This document shows positions 35,725-47,200 of a stretch of 64,000 nucleotides of DNA, piece after piece; the stretch's first letter is position 1; every line of letters starts with the position of its first letter. The translations under genes and the position numbers were made by a program. The notes under the pieces were generated by a model. The model made no database searches. It had not been told where the DNA came from and worked only from the letters and a program-made list of their open reading frames with translations. Origin of the DNA: Burkholderia metallica (GTDB lineage: Bacteria; Pseudomonadota; Gammaproteobacteria; Burkholderiales; Burkholderiaceae); the NCBI RefSeq assembly GCF_902832845.1, contig NZ_CADFDB010000007.1:310001-374000 (forward strand), read 5' to 3'.

Positions 35725-36123
35725 TCAGTCGTCCTTGGCGGCCGCGTCGGCCTCGTCGTCGTCCTTCGCGCGTGTCGAGTTCGCTTCCTTGATCAGACGC
35801 GACATCTCCACGGCCTTCTCGATCGTCTGGTCGTAGTGGAAATGCAGCGTCGGCACCGTATGGATGTGCAGACGCTTGAACAACAGGTTGTGCAAGTGAC
35901 CCGACGCGTGGTTCAGCGCTTCCTGCGTCTTGGCCGGATCGCCGGTCAACGCGGTGAAGTAGACCTTCGCGTGTGCGTAATCCGGCGTGAGTTCCACGCT
36001 CTGGATGGTCACGATGCCGATGCGCGGATCCTTGACCTCGCGCATGATGAGCTCCGACAGATCGCGCTGAATCTGGTCAGCGATCTGCACGTTGCGATTG
36101 GGGGAAGTGCGTTTCCTGGACAT
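35725..36123 (-). CDS. rbfA: Ribosome-binding factor A
   Basis: 132 residues with the KH-like RbfA fold: [48 protein letters not shown] and the [20 protein letters not shown] segment, then a short acidic C-terminal tail. It supports 16S rRNA 5'-end maturation of 30S subunits. It lies in the usual position between infB and truB. Confidence 0.96.
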   Translation of the reverse strand: MSRKRTSPNRNVQIADQIQRDLSELIMREVKDPRIGIVTIQSVELTPDYAHAKVYFTALTGDPAKTQEALNHASGHLHNLLFKRLHIHTVPTLHFHYDQTIEKAVEMSRLIKEANSTRAKDDDEADAAAKDD

Positions 36124-36186
36124 GATCGATCCGTGATCCGTTTATCAGGATGAAGCGGCGGCCAATGTAGGCACGCCACCATGAAA

Positions 36187-36220
36187 ATGGGCGGGACAGG
36201 CCCAAGCCTGCCCCGCCCAT
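36187..36220 (-). terminator. Hairpin between infB and rbfA
   Basis: Minus-strand ATGGGCGGGGCAGG...CCTGTCCCGCCCAT followed by TTTTC. The stem is long with one mismatch and the T-run is short. This suggests partial termination or mRNA processing inside the operon, not a full stop. Confidence 0.5.
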
Positions 36221-36237
36221 GAGCCGATGCGCGAGGG

Positions 36238-39156
36238 TTACAGCGTACGCGCGACTTCGGTCACTTCGAAGACTTCGAACTGGTCGCCTTCGATGACGTC
36301 GTTGAAGTTCTTCACCGACATACCGCACTCGAAGCCTTGCTTCACTTCCTTCACGTCGTCCTTGAAGCGCTTCAGCGATTCGAGTTCGCCCGTGAAGATC
36401 ACGACGTTGTTGCGCAGCACGCGTACCGACGACGAGCGCTTGACGATGCCGTCCGTGACCATACAGCCTGCGACCGTGCCGACCTTCGGTACCTTGAAGA
36501 CCTGGCGCACTTCGACCATGCCGGTGATGACTTCGCGCTTCTCCGGCGCCAGCATGCCCGACATCGCCGCCTTCACCTCATCCACTGCGTCGTAGATGAT
36601 GTTGTAGTAGCGGATATCGATGCCGTTCGCTTCGGCCAGCTTGCGTGCCTGTGCATCCGCACGCGTGTTGAAGCCGATGATGACGGCCTTCGATGCCGTT
36701 GCGAGGTTGACGTCGTTTTCGCTGATGCCGCCCACCGCGCTGTGCACGATCTGCACGCGCACTTCGTCGGTCGACAGCTTGAGCAGCGACTGCACGAGTG
36801 CTTCCTGCGAACCCTGCACGTCCGCCTTGATGATGAGCGGCAGGTTCTGCACTTCGCCTTCGCCCATCTGCTCGAGCATGCTTTCCAGCTTCGCGGCCTG
36901 CTGCTTCGCAAGCTTGACGTCGCGGAACTTGCCCTGGCGGAACAACGCGATTTCACGCGCCTTGCGCTCGTCCGGCAGCACGATCACTTCCTCGCCCGCG
37001 CCCGGCACTTCCGACAGACCCTGGATTTCGACCGGGATCGACGGGCCGGCTTCCTTCGTCGGCTTGCCGTTTTCGTCGAGCATCGCACGTACGCGGCCGT
37101 AGGCCGTACCCGCCAGCACGATGTCGCCGCGGTTCAGCGTACCGGACTGCACGAGGATCGTCGCGACCGGGCCCTTGCCCTTGTCGAGCTTCGCTTCGAT
37201 CACGATGCCCTTGGCCGGCGCTTCGACCGGTGCCTTCAGTTCCAGCACTTCGGCTTGCAGCAGCACGTTCTCGAGCAGATCGTCGATGCCTGCGCCCGTC
37301 TTTGCCGAAACCGGCACGAACGGCGAATCGCCACCGTATTCTTCCGGCACGACGCCTTCCGCGACCAGCTCCTGCTTGACGCGATCGGGGTTCGCTTCCG
37401 GCTTGTCGATCTTGTTGATCGCGACGACGATCGGCACGCCACCCGCCTTCGCGTGGGCGATGGCTTCCTTCGTCTGCGGCATCACGCCGTCGTCGGCTGC
37501 CACCACCAGCACCACGATGTCGGTCGCCTTCGCACCGCGTGCACGCATTGCCGTGAACGCTTCGTGACCCGGCGTATCGAGGAACGTGATGACGCCACGC
37601 GGCGTGTCGACGTGATAAGCGCCGATATGCTGCGTAATGCCGCCCGCTTCGCCCGCGGCAACCTTCGCGCGGCGGATGTGGTCGAGCAACGAGGTCTTGC
37701 CGTGGTCGACGTGACCCATCACCGTGACGACCGGCGGACGCGGCAGTTGCTCCGCATCGGTGCTGGTTTCGCCTTCGACGAGCAGCGCTTCCGGATCGTC
37801 CAGCTTCGCGGCAACCGCGCGGTGACCCAGTTCCTCGACGACGATCATCGCCGTTTCCTGGTCCAGCACCTGGTTGATCGTGACCATCTGGCCCATCTTC
37901 ATCATCACCTTGATGACTTCGGAGGCCTTGATCGACATCTTGTGCGCGAGATCGGCAACCGACACGGTTTCCGGCACGTGCACTTCACGGACGATCGGCT
38001 CGGTCGGCGCCTGGAACGACGATGCGCTGTCCTGATGACGGCCGCGACCCTTCGGGCCGCCGCGCCAGCCGCGGTCGACGCCGCCGCTCGAATCGCCGCG
38101 CGTCTTGATGCCGCGACGCTTCGACGCGTCGTCCTGCCAGCCGCCCTTGCCTGCGCCCGGCTTCTTGTTGCGATCGCCCGCACCGGCCGGCGCCTGCGTC
38201 GTGGCCGGTGCCGCACCGGCCGGCTTCTTCACGGCCGGACGCGCCTGCGCACCTTCCGGCTTGGCCGGCTTGTGCAGCGTGCCCTTCGCTTCGGCCGGCT
38301 TCGGCGGCTCGACCGGCTTCGGCGGCTCGACTGCCTTGACCACGGCCTTGCGCGGCGTGTTCATCATTTCGCGAATCGCACGCGCCTCGGCTTCTGCCGC
38401 CGCACGACGCTTGCTGATCTCTTCCTGCTCGGCGCGCGCCTTGTCCGCCGCCTCGCGGGCAGCGTCTTCGGCCTTCTTCGCCGCTTCGCGCTGTGCCGCA
38501 CGTTCGGCGGCTGCGCGTGCTTCGTCCTGCGCGGACTGCGTAGGCGCCGCTTCCTGCTCGGCTGCAGCGGCCTGCTGCGCGACCGCCTGCTGCTGTGCCG
38601 CCGCAGCTTCGGCCGCGGCACGCTTCGCCGCCGCCTCTTGCTCGGCGCGACGGCGCTCGGCTTCGGCTGCTTCCTCGCGGGCACGGCGTTCCGCTTCCTC
38701 GCGCTCGAGGCGTTCCTGACGCTCGCGAAGTTCCTGCGCCTGCTTCTCGAGCAGCTCGGCCTCGCGGCGCGCCTCTTCCTCGCGACGCTTCAGTTCTGCA
38801 TCGTCGTCCGCTTCGGCGACCTGCGCCTGACCCTGTTCCGCACCCTCGCTCACGTCGTCGCGCTTGACGAACGTACGCTTCTTGCGGACCTCGACCTGAA
38901 TGGTGCGAGCCTTGCCCGTCGCGTCAGATTGCTTGATCTCCGACGTATGCTTGCGGGTCAGCGTGATCTTGCGCTTGTCGCCGTCGGTTGCGCCATGCGA
39001 CTTGCGCAAATGATCGAGCAGACGCGCCTTGTCCGTTTCGGACAGCGCATCGTCTTCACTCGCTTTCTGGACGCCCGCTGCCTGCAGCTGTTCGAGCAGC
39101 ACACCAGCAGGCATTTTCAGTTCCGCGGCAAATTGGGCTACGTTGTTACTCGCCAT
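36238..39156 (-). CDS. infB: Translation initiation factor IF-2
   Basis: 972 residues. An N-terminal IF2-associated region ([20 protein letters not shown]) is followed by a long charged Ala/Glu/Arg-rich linker predicted to be helical and coiled-coil. The GTPase domain has G1 [16 protein letters not shown]3 [15 protein letters not shown] and G4 [12 protein letters not shown], and domains II-IV end [12 protein letters not shown]-2 delivers fMet-tRNA to the 30S subunit. Length is normal for Burkholderia, with a long linker. It follows nusA by 91 nt. Confidence 0.97.
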   Translation of the reverse strand: MASNNVAQFAAELKMPAGVLLEQLQAAGVQKASEDDALSETDKARLLDHLRKSHGATDGDKRKITLTRKHTSEIKQSDATGKARTIQVEVRKKRTFVKRDDVSEGAEQGQAQVAEADDDAELKRREEEARREAELLEKQAQELRERQERLEREEAERRAREEAAEAERRRAEQEAAAKRAAAEAAAAQQQAVAQQAAAAEQEAAPTQSAQDEARAAAERAAQREAAKKAEDAAREAADKARAEQEEISKRRAAAEAEARAIREMMNTPRKAVVKAVEPPKPVEPPKPAEAKGTLHKPAKPEGAQARPAVKKPAGAAPATTQAPAGAGDRNKKPGAGKGGWQDDASKRRGIKTRGDSSGGVDRGWRGGPKGRGRHQDSASSFQAPTEPIVREVHVPETVSVADLAHKMSIKASEVIKVMMKMGQMVTINQVLDQETAMIVVEELGHRAVAAKLDDPEALLVEGETSTDAEQLPRPPVVTVMGHVDHGKTSLLDHIRRAKVAAGEAGGITQHIGAYHVDTPRGVITFLDTPGHEAFTAMRARGAKATDIVVLVVAADDGVMPQTKEAIAHAKAGGVPIVVAINKIDKPEANPDRVKQELVAEGVVPEEYGGDSPFVPVSAKTGAGIDDLLENVLLQAEVLELKAPVEAPAKGIVIEAKLDKGKGPVATILVQSGTLNRGDIVLAGTAYGRVRAMLDENGKPTKEAGPSIPVEIQGLSEVPGAGEEVIVLPDERKAREIALFRQGKFRDVKLAKQQAAKLESMLEQMGEGEVQNLPLIIKADVQGSQEALVQSLLKLSTDEVRVQIVHSAVGGISENDVNLATASKAVIIGFNTRADAQARKLAEANGIDIRYYNIIYDAVDEVKAAMSGMLAPEKREVITGMVEVRQVFKVPKVGTVAGCMVTDGIVKRSSSVRVLRNNVVIFTGELESLKRFKDDVKEVKQGFECGMSVKNFNDVIEGDQFEVFEVTEVARTL

Positions 39157-39247
39157 TCATTCCTCTTAGTGCAAGGACCGATTCCTTGCGGTTAGCATCG
39201 GGTCAGGCCATACGGCCGCCATCAAATCAGTGCGCCATGGTCATTTC

Positions 39248-40723
39248 TCACTGGAACCAATGTTCACGTGCTTTCATGATCAACGCCTTAGCGGCATCCT
39301 CTTCCATTCCGGTCATGTCGACCAGTTCATCTACAGCCAGTTCGGCGAGATCGTCGCGCGTCTGCACGCCGTGTTCGGCCAGCTTCGCGAGCAGCTCCGG
39401 CGTGATGCCGTCGAGGCTCTTGAGATCCAGCGCTGCGTTCTCGACCTTTTCTTCGTTCGCGATGGCCATCGTCAACAGCGCGTCGCGTGCGCGGTTGCGC
39501 AGTTCGTGCACGGTGTCCTCGTCGAACGCCTCGATTTCGAGCATTTCGTTGAGCGGCACGTACGCGATCTCTTCCAGGCTCGTGAAGCCTTCGTCGATCA
39601 GGATGTCGGCAACTTCTTCGTCGACGTCGAGACGCGCCATGAACAGCGCACGCAGCCGGTCGCGCTCTTCACCCTGCTTCAGGGCGGATTCGTCCGGCGT
39701 CATGATGTTGATCTGCCAGCCGGTCAGTTCGCCTGCGAGGCGAACGTTCTGACCACTGCGGCCGATCGCGACAGCCAGCTCGTTCTCGTCGACGACGACG
39801 TCCATCGAGTGCTTTTCTTCATCGACGACAATCGACTGGACAGCTGCCGGCGCGAGCGCGCCGATCACGAACTGGGCGGGATCCTCCGACCATAGCACGA
39901 TGTCGATGTTTTCGCCACCGAGCTCGTTGCGAACGGCCTGCACGCGGGAACCGCGGATGCCGACGCAGGTGCCGATCGGATCGATCCGCTTGTCGTATGC
40001 GATGACGCCGATCTTCGCGCGCACGCCCGGGTCACGGGCAGCCGCCTTGATCTCGAGCAGACCCTGCTCGATTTCCGGCACTTCCATCTCGAACAGCTTC
40101 ATCAGGAACTCGGGCGCGGTACGCGACAGCTCGATCTGCGGGCCGCGCGCGGTGCGGTCGACCTTCGCGATGTAAGCACGCACGCGGTCGCCCACGCGCA
40201 GGTTTTCCTTCGGGATCAGCTGATCGCGGCGCAGCAGCGCCTCGACACGGCCCGATTCGACGATGAAGTTGCCTTTGTCCAGGCGCTTCACCGTACCCGT
40301 CATGATCTTTTCGCCGCGCTCGAGGTAATCGTTCAGGATCTGCTCGCGTTCGGCGTCGCGCACCTTCTGCAGAATCACCTGCTTGGCGGCCTGCGCACCG
40401 ATGCGACCGAACTCGATCGACGGAACCGGCTCCTCGACATACTCGCCGACTTCGACGTCGGGCTTCTGCTCACGTGCTTCGAACAGCAGGATCTCGCGAT
40501 CCGGCTCCTGCAAGCCTGCCTCGTCGGGTACGACGAGCCAGCGACGGAAGGTTTCGTGCTCGCCGCTTTCGCGATCGATATGGACGCGGATTTCGGCGCC
40601 TTCGTCGAACAGCTTCTTGGAAGCGGACGCGAGCGCAGCCTCGAGGGCGCCCAGCACCACATCCTTGTCGACGTTTTTCTCGCGCGCCAGCGCATCCACC
40701 AGCATCAACACTTCGCGACTCAT
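39248..40723 (-). CDS. nusA: Transcription elongation/termination factor NusA
   Basis: 491 residues. The NusA N-terminal domain ([31 protein letters not shown]) is followed by an S1 domain ([29 protein letters not shown]), two KH domains ([45 protein letters not shown]) and acidic AR-type C-terminal repeats. It modulates pausing, termination and antitermination. The ATG overlaps the rimP stop by 1 nt. The operon leader contains a terminator hairpin that NusA itself could sense. Confidence 0.97.
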   Translation of the reverse strand: MSREVLMLVDALAREKNVDKDVVLGALEAALASASKKLFDEGAEIRVHIDRESGEHETFRRWLVVPDEAGLQEPDREILLFEAREQKPDVEVGEYVEEPVPSIEFGRIGAQAAKQVILQKVRDAEREQILNDYLERGEKIMTGTVKRLDKGNFIVESGRVEALLRRDQLIPKENLRVGDRVRAYIAKVDRTARGPQIELSRTAPEFLMKLFEMEVPEIEQGLLEIKAAARDPGVRAKIGVIAYDKRIDPIGTCVGIRGSRVQAVRNELGGENIDIVLWSEDPAQFVIGALAPAAVQSIVVDEEKHSMDVVVDENELAVAIGRSGQNVRLAGELTGWQINIMTPDESALKQGEERDRLRALFMARLDVDEEVADILIDEGFTSLEEIAYVPLNEMLEIEAFDEDTVHELRNRARDALLTMAIANEEKVENAALDLKSLDGITPELLAKLAEHGVQTRDDLAELAVDELVDMTGMEEDAAKALIMKAREHWFQ

Positions 40724-41181
40724 TATTTGCGGCTCCTAAAGTCAACTTGCGGAATCAGGCGGGCTTTGTCGATATCGGCCAGCGTGAAATCCAGCATGGC
40801 TGCCTCGCCCTTCTTCCTCTCAAATTCCAAACCGATCGTTTCGCCATTCGGCGCGTGCAGAATGCCCCGGTACGTCTTGCGCCCGTCCAGCGGCTTTTTC
40901 AAGGTCACGGAGACTTCGCTGCCGGCGAAGCGCTCGAAGTCGGCCAGCTTCTTCAACGGGCGGTCGAGCCCCGGAGACGAGACTTCGAGCCGTTCGTAAT
41001 CGATGTTTTCGACCGTCAAGACGTGCTGGAGCTGACGCGTGACCTTTTCGCAATCTTCGAGCGAGATGCCGGCAGGCTGATCGATATAGATGCAAAGCAT
41101 GCCGCGCCCGGTGCGCTCGAGATCCACCAGCTCGTAGCCGAGCCCGGTGACCGTGGTTTCTATCAGTTCCGTCAGTTGCAC
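40723..41181 (-). CDS. rimP: Ribosome maturation factor RimP
   Basis: 152 residues. [51 protein letters not shown] is a typical RimP N-terminal domain, then [25 protein letters not shown] and the C-terminal SH3-like domain. It is needed for 30S assembly. First gene of the operon; the upstream leader of about 180 nt is structured. Confidence 0.96.
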   Translation of the reverse strand: MQLTELIETTVTGLGYELVDLERTGRGMLCIYIDQPAGISLEDCEKVTRQLQHVLTVENIDYERLEVSSPGLDRPLKKLADFERFAGSEVSVTLKKPLDGRKTYRGILHAPNGETIGLEFERKKGEAAMLDFTLADIDKARLIPQVDFRSRK

Positions 41182-41283
41182 TGTGTCCTCTCAGGTGTTC
41201 GCGCCCGCCGCTCGCGATTCACCCGCGGGCGCGCGCCTTAGCCGGCGCAGGAAGCGCTACCCGAGATGCCTAACCGTTTCAGC

Positions 41284-41308
41284 AAAAAAAAATGGGCGGA
41301 ACGCCCAT
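41284..41308 (-). terminator. Leader terminator (attenuator) of rimP-nusA-infB
   Basis: On the minus strand ATGGGCG-TTC-CGCCCAT is followed by a run of eight or more T, a strong intrinsic terminator. It lies 103 nt upstream of the rimP start and about 60 nt downstream of the promoter, inside the leader, so it would give a short RNA of about 80 nt unless bypassed. A second copy of the left arm (TGGGCG, 41354-41359) near the RNA 5' end can pair with the right arm instead, which would break the terminator. Confidence 0.72.
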
Positions 41309-41370
41309 CTTCTATTACTGGTGGTCGCACCTGAGCCGCACATTGAATCCGTACGCCCAGCGACTCCGCG

Positions 41371-41399
41371 ATTATAGCGATTTTTGGCGCAAACGCCAA
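41371..41399 (-). promoter_or_regulatory. Sigma-70 promoter of rimP-nusA-infB
   Basis: On the minus strand: -35 TTGGCG (41394-41399), a 17-nt spacer and a perfect -10 TATAAT (41371-41376). The start site should be near 41364. Confidence 0.75.
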
Positions 41400-41625
41400 G
41401 CCAGACGGTAAAAGCAGCGTGTTGTCCGCCTTTACGAACCCGAAAATGCGAAATCGGGCTGCGCCGGATCGACCGGCGCCGTCATGGCGCGCCGGCTGCG
41501 ATGCAGCCGCGCGACATATGGACAGTCGAAATCGACGAACGCAAGGCGTTACGCCGACGAGGCCGGCCGGGTGCCGATTCCATCGGCATGCAGGCGACTA
41601 CATCGCGCCGCCGCATGCCCGACGC
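41400..41625. other. Intergenic region between the rimP promoter and rluB
   Basis: About 225 nt; I see no gene or convincing hairpin. rluB transcripts probably read into the rimP leader terminator. Confidence 0.4.
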
Positions 41626-43389
41626 TCAGCGGCTACGCGTGCGGCTGCGCTGCGGACGCTGGCCGCCGCGCGGACCGCCGCCGCTCCCGGCGCCGTCTAC
41701 ACGATTGCCGTTCGGGTTGCGATTGCCGCCCTTGCCGCCGCCGCGCTTGGGGCCTGCGCTGTCGCGCTTGGGACCGGCTCCGTACGACGCGCGATTGCCA
41801 TCGACGTCGCCGCGGCCACCCCCCACGCGATTGCCGTCGCGACCACCACCCATACGGTTGCCGTCACGGCCGCCGCCGGCACGATTGCCGTAGCCCGACG
41901 GCGCAACCGGCAGGCTGCCGTAGCCGCTCAGACCCGGCAGGCCCGGGCCGCCGCGCCGACCGCCGCCACGACGCGGCTGATCCAGCTGCCCGTGCGTCGT
42001 CAGCACCGGCTCACGGCTGATGAAGCCCATCGACGTCTGCATCGGATCGGGCTGGCGACGCTCGGCCTGGCCGGCACCGCCGCGCTTACCCTTTTCCTCG
42101 GACGGCGCCTTCAGGCCGACGGTCGCCATCAGCTTGCGCACCTGTGCGTCGTCGAGCTCCTCCCAGCGGCCGCGCTTCAAGCCGCGCGGCAGCGGAATCG
42201 GGCCGTGACGCGTACGAATCAGCCGGCTCACCATCAGGCCGACCGCCTCGAACATCCGGCGCACTTCGCGGTTGCGGCCTTCGGCCAGCGCGACGTGATA
42301 CCAGTGGTTCGTGCCCTCGCCGCCGCCGTCGCGGATGCGCAGGAAGTTCGCCGGGCCGTCGTCGAGCTCGACGCCGCGCAGCAGCTTCTGCCGCATGCCT
42401 TCGGCCAGTTCGCCGACGACACGCACCGCGTACTCGCGCTCGACGCTGTAGCGCGGATGCATGAAGCGGTTCGCGAGGTCGCCCGACGTCGTCAGCATCA
42501 GCAGACCTTCGGTATTGAAGTCGAGGCGGCCCACCGCAAGCCATTTCGCCGTCTTCATCGGCGGCAGGCGGTCGAACACCGACGGACGGCCTTCCGGATC
42601 CGCGTGGCTGACGATCTCGCCCGTCGGCTTGTGATACAGCAGCACGCGCGGCGGCTTGTTCGGCAGCTTGCGCTTGACCGGCTTGCCGTTGATCCGCACC
42701 TGGTCGGTCGGCATGATGCGCTGGCCGATATGGGCGGGCTCGCCGTTCACCGACACGCGGCCGGCGACGATCAGCTCTTCCATTTCGCGGCGCGAGCCCA
42801 TGCCCGCTTCCGCCAGCACCTTGTGGAGCTTCGGCGCATCGTCGTCCGGCGACAGCACGCGCTTGTTCGCCGGCTGGTTGCGGCCGCGACGCAGCATCGG
42901 CGCACGCACGCCGCTGCCGCCCGCGGAATTGTCCGCGTCGAATGCCGGCGACGTCACGTAGGCGAACAATTCGTCCTGGGACGCATCGCCTTCCGGCTTC
43001 GCCGCACCGCCTTCAGCCTTCGACGCGCCGCCGCGACGACCCTGGCCGCCGGAGGCGCCCTGGGCTTTTGCCGCGCCTTCACGCTTGCCGGCCGGCTTGC
43101 GACCGCCCTTGGCCGCACCTTCCTTGCGCGGCGCACGCGCCGGTTGCTGTGCGTCAGCGGATTCGGCCGGCTGCACGTCGGCACCTTCGCCGCCTTGCGG
43201 CTCGCCTTCGGCGCCCTTCGATTTGGCCGCCGCGCGCCGCCGCGCGATCAGGCTGCGCGGGCCTCGCCGCAGACCGCGGCGGGGACGCTCGTCGCCACCC
43301 TCGGCCGAAGCGCCCTGCTCCGGTGTCTCGTCGGCACGCGCTGCCTGCACGGCAGGCGCGGACGATTCAATATCGTGGATATCTGTCAA
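41626..43389 (-). CDS. rluB: 23S rRNA pseudouridine synthase (RluB type) with low-complexity arms
   Basis: 587 residues, about twice the usual length. The central 250 residues are the enzyme: an S4 domain ([39 protein letters not shown]) and the catalytic block [23 protein letters not shown] with the active Asp. The first 190 residues are Ala/Lys/Glu/Gly-rich, and the last 110 are Arg/Gly/Asn-rich with repeated GGGRDGNR units, resembling RGG-type RNA-binding tails. It modifies 23S rRNA helix 89 (position 2605 in E. coli). It lies 60 nt behind scpB. Confidence 0.92.
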   Translation of the reverse strand: MTDIHDIESSAPAVQAARADETPEQGASAEGGDERPRRGLRRGPRSLIARRRAAAKSKGAEGEPQGGEGADVQPAESADAQQPARAPRKEGAAKGGRKPAGKREGAAKAQGASGGQGRRGGASKAEGGAAKPEGDASQDELFAYVTSPAFDADNSAGGSGVRAPMLRRGRNQPANKRVLSPDDDAPKLHKVLAEAGMGSRREMEELIVAGRVSVNGEPAHIGQRIMPTDQVRINGKPVKRKLPNKPPRVLLYHKPTGEIVSHADPEGRPSVFDRLPPMKTAKWLAVGRLDFNTEGLLMLTTSGDLANRFMHPRYSVEREYAVRVVGELAEGMRQKLLRGVELDDGPANFLRIRDGGGEGTNHWYHVALAEGRNREVRRMFEAVGLMVSRLIRTRHGPIPLPRGLKRGRWEELDDAQVRKLMATVGLKAPSEEKGKRGGAGQAERRQPDPMQTSMGFISREPVLTTHGQLDQPRRGGGRRGGPGLPGLSGYGSLPVAPSGYGNRAGGGRDGNRMGGGRDGNRVGGGRGDVDGNRASYGAGPKRDSAGPKRGGGKGGNRNPNGNRVDGAGSGGGPRGGQRPQRSRTRSR

Positions 43390-43449
43390 AACAACCTCAA
43401 AATGTCAGGTCTCGCGCCCGGCGCGGGCGCGGCAAGAAGTTGGCCGCGA

Positions 43450-44481
43450 TCAGGCGCGACGCTGTTCGGGTTCTGCTTCGTCGTCCGGCAGCGCGTCGGC
43501 ACCGATGGGTGCACTGGCGCTTCGTACGGCATCGGCAAGACTGTCGGACGTGTCGTCCAGCATCTCGCCGTCCGCGGGACGGGAACGGGAGGCGTCGGCC
43601 TGGCTAGCCTCGCCGGGCATGTCGCCGGCCGCTTCCGCTCCGTCTCCGGCAACCGCTTCGGCAGCCGGCTTGCGATCTTCCTCGCTCCAATCCGCGCGCA
43701 GCGACTCGGGCTGCACGCCTGCCGGCACTACTTCGGCGCCAGCCTGTTCCAATGGTTCCGTTTGCCCGCGATCAGCCTCGAGCGTATCGCGACTCGCGAT
43801 TTCCTGCGTCGACGCGACGTCCGCCGCGGGATCATCCGGCCATTCCGCCGATTGACCGGCGGCCGCCTCATCCGCTTGCGGCGTATCGCCCGCTGCGTCG
43901 CCGGCAACCGGCACGCCCTCGTCGAAATCCATCGCCTGCTGCGCCAGCAGCGCCGCCTCGATGTTCGCCGCCGGCTCTTCGAGCGCCGGCAGGTCGTCGA
44001 GGGCCTTCAGGCCGAGGTCGTCGAGGAACTGCTTGGTCGTCGCATACAGCGCCGGGCGCCCCGGCACGTCGCGATGACCGATCACCTCGATCCAGCCGCG
44101 ATCCTCGAGTTGCTTGACCACCTGCGTATTGACCGTGACACCGCGAATCTCTTCGATATCGCCGCGCGTGACGGGTTGCCGGTACGCGATGATCGCGAGC
44201 GTTTCGAGCACCGCACGCGAATATTTCGGCGGCTTCTCGGGATGCAGGCGATCCAGATAGTGACGCATCGCCGGCTTGCTCTGGAAGCGCCATCCGGTCG
44301 CCAGCGCCACCAATTCGACGCCGCGGCCGGACCAATCCTGTTTCAGATCTTCGAGCAACGTGCGGACCGTGTCAGCCGACACGCCGTCGGCAAAGAGCTT
44401 GCGCAAATCGCCGAGTTTCAGCGGTTCCTGCGCGCAGATCAAAGCAGTCTCGAGGACGATCTTCGCCTCTTGGGTATTCAT
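43450..44481 (-). CDS. scpB: Segregation and condensation protein ScpB with acidic tail
   Basis: 343 residues. The first 190 form the two winged-helix ScpB domains: [106 protein letters not shown]. The last 150 residues are acidic, Ala/Glu/Asp-rich and disordered-looking. ScpB works with ScpA and SMC in chromosome folding. scpB-rluB is a common gene pair. Confidence 0.93.
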   Translation of the reverse strand: MNTQEAKIVLETALICAQEPLKLGDLRKLFADGVSADTVRTLLEDLKQDWSGRGVELVALATGWRFQSKPAMRHYLDRLHPEKPPKYSRAVLETLAIIAYRQPVTRGDIEEIRGVTVNTQVVKQLEDRGWIEVIGHRDVPGRPALYATTKQFLDDLGLKALDDLPALEEPAANIEAALLAQQAMDFDEGVPVAGDAAGDTPQADEAAAGQSAEWPDDPAADVASTQEIASRDTLEADRGQTEPLEQAGAEVVPAGVQPESLRADWSEEDRKPAAEAVAGDGAEAAGDMPGEASQADASRSRPADGEMLDDTSDSLADAVRSASAPIGADALPDDEAEPEQRRA

Positions 44482-44753
44482 GCAGCTAGGCCAGACCCTG
44501 TGGTCAAACGAACCGGATCAACAAACAGACGAAAGGAACGGAAGACGCGCTCGCCCGATTCTGATCGGTCATATTGATGGGAGCACGAACCGGGGGCGGC
44601 GAACCAACTTCAGGCCAGGCCCAAACCGGACGGAACAGCGCGGCTCAACGACGGAACCGCGTGACTGAGCGCCATATTACGCAAAATTGCCCGGTGCGTA
44701 AAGATGAGCGGAGCGCGCCGCCGCCGGGCCGCCGACTCCGCTCCGGCCCCGCT

Positions 44754-45956
44754 TCAGCGGGCGGTCGCTCCGCGCGCGAGGAAGCGGCGCAGCCGCTCGA
44801 CGCCCGCATCGAGCCGCGCCGGATCGCAGGCATAGCACCAGCGCACGAACCCTTCCCCCTCCGGGCCGAAAGCGCGCCCGGGCGCAAGACCGAGCCCCGC
44901 GTCGCGCACCAATGTCTTGCAGAACGCCAGGCTGTCGGCCGCGCCCGGCAGACGCACGAACAGGTACATCGCGCCCGGCGGAGGCGGCACCTCGACGCCC
45001 GGCAGCGTGCGCAGCGCGGCCACCAGGTGATCGCGCGCATCGCGCAGTGCCGCGACGAACGACTGGACGAACGGTTCGCCGTCGCGCAACGCGACTTCAC
45101 CCGCGGCCTGCACGAAGCCCGGCGCGCACGACGTGTTGTATTCGACGAGTTTCGACAGGTCGTCCATCACCGCTGCCGGCGCAACGAGCCACCCCAGGCG
45201 CCAGCCCGTCATCGCCCATGCTTTCGAGAACGAATTCACGACCACGACGCGCTCGTCGCGCGACGCGATATCGAGGAACGACGGCGCGCCGCCCGCGCCG
45301 AACGCGAGCCGCTCGTACACTTCGTCGGCAACCAGCCAGATGCCGTGGCGGCGGCAATGGGCAAGCACGGCTTGCTGGTCGTCGCGCGACATCGTCCAAC
45401 CGGTCGGATTGTTCGGGGAGTTGATCAGCAGCATCCGCGTATCGGGCGTCAGCGCCGCGAGCAGGCGCCCGACATCGAGCTGCCAGCCCGCATCGCCATA
45501 GCCGAGCGGCACGCATTCGACCTGCGCGCCGAGGATCTTCGGAATTTCGACGAGATTCGGCCACAGCGGCGTGACCGCGACGACGCGCTCGCCCGGACCG
45601 ACCAGCATTTGCGCGGCCAGCATCAGCGCGCTCACGCCCGAACTCGTCACGGCCACGGCATCGGCCGCCGTTGTACCATGACGCGCGCTGACGTAAGTCG
45701 CGATCGCGTCGCGCAGCGGTGCGGTCCCGAGGTTGTGCGTATAGAAGGTCGCGCCATCGCGCAGCGCGGCGGCCGCCGCGTCGCGGATGAAATCCGGCGT
45801 CACGCGATCGGATTCGCCGAACCAGAACGGCAGCATGTCGGGTACGCCGAAGCCGGCGTTGGCCACTTCCCGGATCAGCGACGGACGCAACGCGTGCACC
45901 GCGTCGTGCGATGCCGGCGCACCGGCTACCGGATGAGAATCTGCGGAATGCACCAT
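44754..45956 (-). CDS. PLP-dependent aminotransferase (class I/II)
   Basis: 400 residues. Family motifs include PFWFGESDRVTPDFIRDAA, FYTHNLGTAPLRDAIATYV, NSPNNPTGWTMSRDD, ADEVYERLAFG and the PLP-lysine block NSFSKAWAMTGWRLGW. The fold type I class I/II assignment is firm, but the amino-acid substrate cannot be fixed from sequence. Divergent relatives act on aspartate, aromatic or branched-chain amino acids. A single gene, followed by the co-oriented scpB after 272 nt in which I see no other gene. Confidence 0.9.
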   Translation of the reverse strand: MVHSADSHPVAGAPASHDAVHALRPSLIREVANAGFGVPDMLPFWFGESDRVTPDFIRDAAAAALRDGATFYTHNLGTAPLRDAIATYVSARHGTTAADAVAVTSSGVSALMLAAQMLVGPGERVVAVTPLWPNLVEIPKILGAQVECVPLGYGDAGWQLDVGRLLAALTPDTRMLLINSPNNPTGWTMSRDDQQAVLAHCRRHGIWLVADEVYERLAFGAGGAPSFLDIASRDERVVVVNSFSKAWAMTGWRLGWLVAPAAVMDDLSKLVEYNTSCAPGFVQAAGEVALRDGEPFVQSFVAALRDARDHLVAALRTLPGVEVPPPPGAMYLFVRLPGAADSLAFCKTLVRDAGLGLAPGRAFGPEGEGFVRWCYACDPARLDAGVERLRRFLARGATAR

Positions 45957-46041
45957 CGAGTACCGCCATCGAGGAACACGATCCGCGTAGTGTACCGGCC
46001 CGCGAGCCGCACCGGCACGCGCCGATGCGCGCTGGCGCGCG

Positions 46042-46944
46042 TCAGTCGAGATCCTCCGCCCTCGCCGGCATCTGCCGCACGAGCTCCCAGATCGCCTGCG
46101 CCGCGGGGGACAGCGACCGGTCGCGGCGGCGCACCAGCTCGACCGTACGCTCGGTGCGCGGCGTGAGCGGCCGCGCGACGAGCGTCGAACCGGCAGGCAG
46201 CGGCAGCGACAGCCACGGCTGCACGCTTACGCCGACACCGGCCTCGACGAGTCCAAATACGGTCGCAGAATGCCCGAGCTCCTGCATGACCGTCGCATTG
46301 ACGTGATGGGCGGCCAGCGCGGCATCGATCAGCGGCCGGCTTCCCGACGCGTGATCGAGGAGGACGAGACGCTCGCCGTCCAGTGCCGTCCAGGGCACCT
46401 CGGCACGCGCCGCGAGCGGATGGTCGGCGCGCGCGACCAGGCAGAACGAATCGGTCATCAGCGATTCGCAGACGAGATCGGCAACCGCGAGCGGCCCGAT
46501 CACGACGCCGAAATCGACCTCGCTCGATTTCACCTTGCGCAGCACGTCGCTCTGCACGTCGTCGCGCAGGCCCAGCGTCACGAACGGAAACTGGCGCTCG
46601 CACGACGCCACCACGCGCGGCATCAGCCGGCATGCGATCGTCGGGCTGGCCGCGACGATCACGCGCCCGCGGCGCTGCTCGCCAATCTCGCGAATCTCGC
46701 GCAACGTGTCGTCGAGATCGTCGAGCAGGCGCGACACGCTCGCGATCAGGTTCGCGCCGACGTCGGTCAGTTGCACGTCGCGCGTCGTGCGGTCGATCAG
46801 CTTCAACCCGAGCTCGGCCTCGAGCTCGCGCACGCAGCGGCTGACTGCGGACTGCGTGAGCCCGATCTCGTCGCCCGCGCGACTGAAGCTCTTGAGCCGC
46901 GCGACCTCGATGAACACGCGAAGCTGGCGCAGCGTGACGTTCAT
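46042..46944 (-). CDS. LysR-family transcriptional regulator
   Basis: 300 residues. N-terminal winged HTH: MNVTLRQLRVFIEVARLKSFSRAGDEIGLTQSAVSRCVRELEAELGLKLIDRTTR. The C-terminal part is a substrate-binding domain (GRVIVAASPTIACRLMPRVVASCERQFPFVTLGLRDD). It is co-directional with the aminotransferase gene 85 nt downstream and may be in one transcript with it. Target and effector are unknown. Confidence 0.93.
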   Translation of the reverse strand: MNVTLRQLRVFIEVARLKSFSRAGDEIGLTQSAVSRCVRELEAELGLKLIDRTTRDVQLTDVGANLIASVSRLLDDLDDTLREIREIGEQRRGRVIVAASPTIACRLMPRVVASCERQFPFVTLGLRDDVQSDVLRKVKSSEVDFGVVIGPLAVADLVCESLMTDSFCLVARADHPLAARAEVPWTALDGERLVLLDHASGSRPLIDAALAAHHVNATVMQELGHSATVFGLVEAGVGVSVQPWLSLPLPAGSTLVARPLTPRTERTVELVRRRDRSLSPAAQAIWELVRQMPARAEDLD

Positions 46945-47200
46945 TTCCCGACCTCATCAATCGTCGATATCGATGCGCGATTCTAATGCGTGAATCCGGC
47001 CTCGATGTGCGAATCAGGCACCGGTTCCACATGTTTCGCTGCGGTGCAATACGTGCGCAAACGCACGTAGCGCGGGCGAATTGCACAAGATTGGTGATTG
47101 TCCCGATTTGCTGGCGGGTTATTTTGGCGTCTTATACGCCCCTAGCTGACTTAGCCGTTAGCTCGCTGCCAAGCGGCTCTCGAGGGAATGACCTCTGACA
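46945..47200. other. Intergenic region upstream of lysR
   Basis: About 255 nt without a credible ORF. It must hold the lysR promoter on the minus strand; no convincing -35/-10 pair is seen. Confidence 0.45.

Noticed and set aside
36337-39195. A 952-codon plus-strand ORF opposite infB
   Set aside because: Antisense shadow of infB; Arg/Leu/His-rich without conserved motifs.
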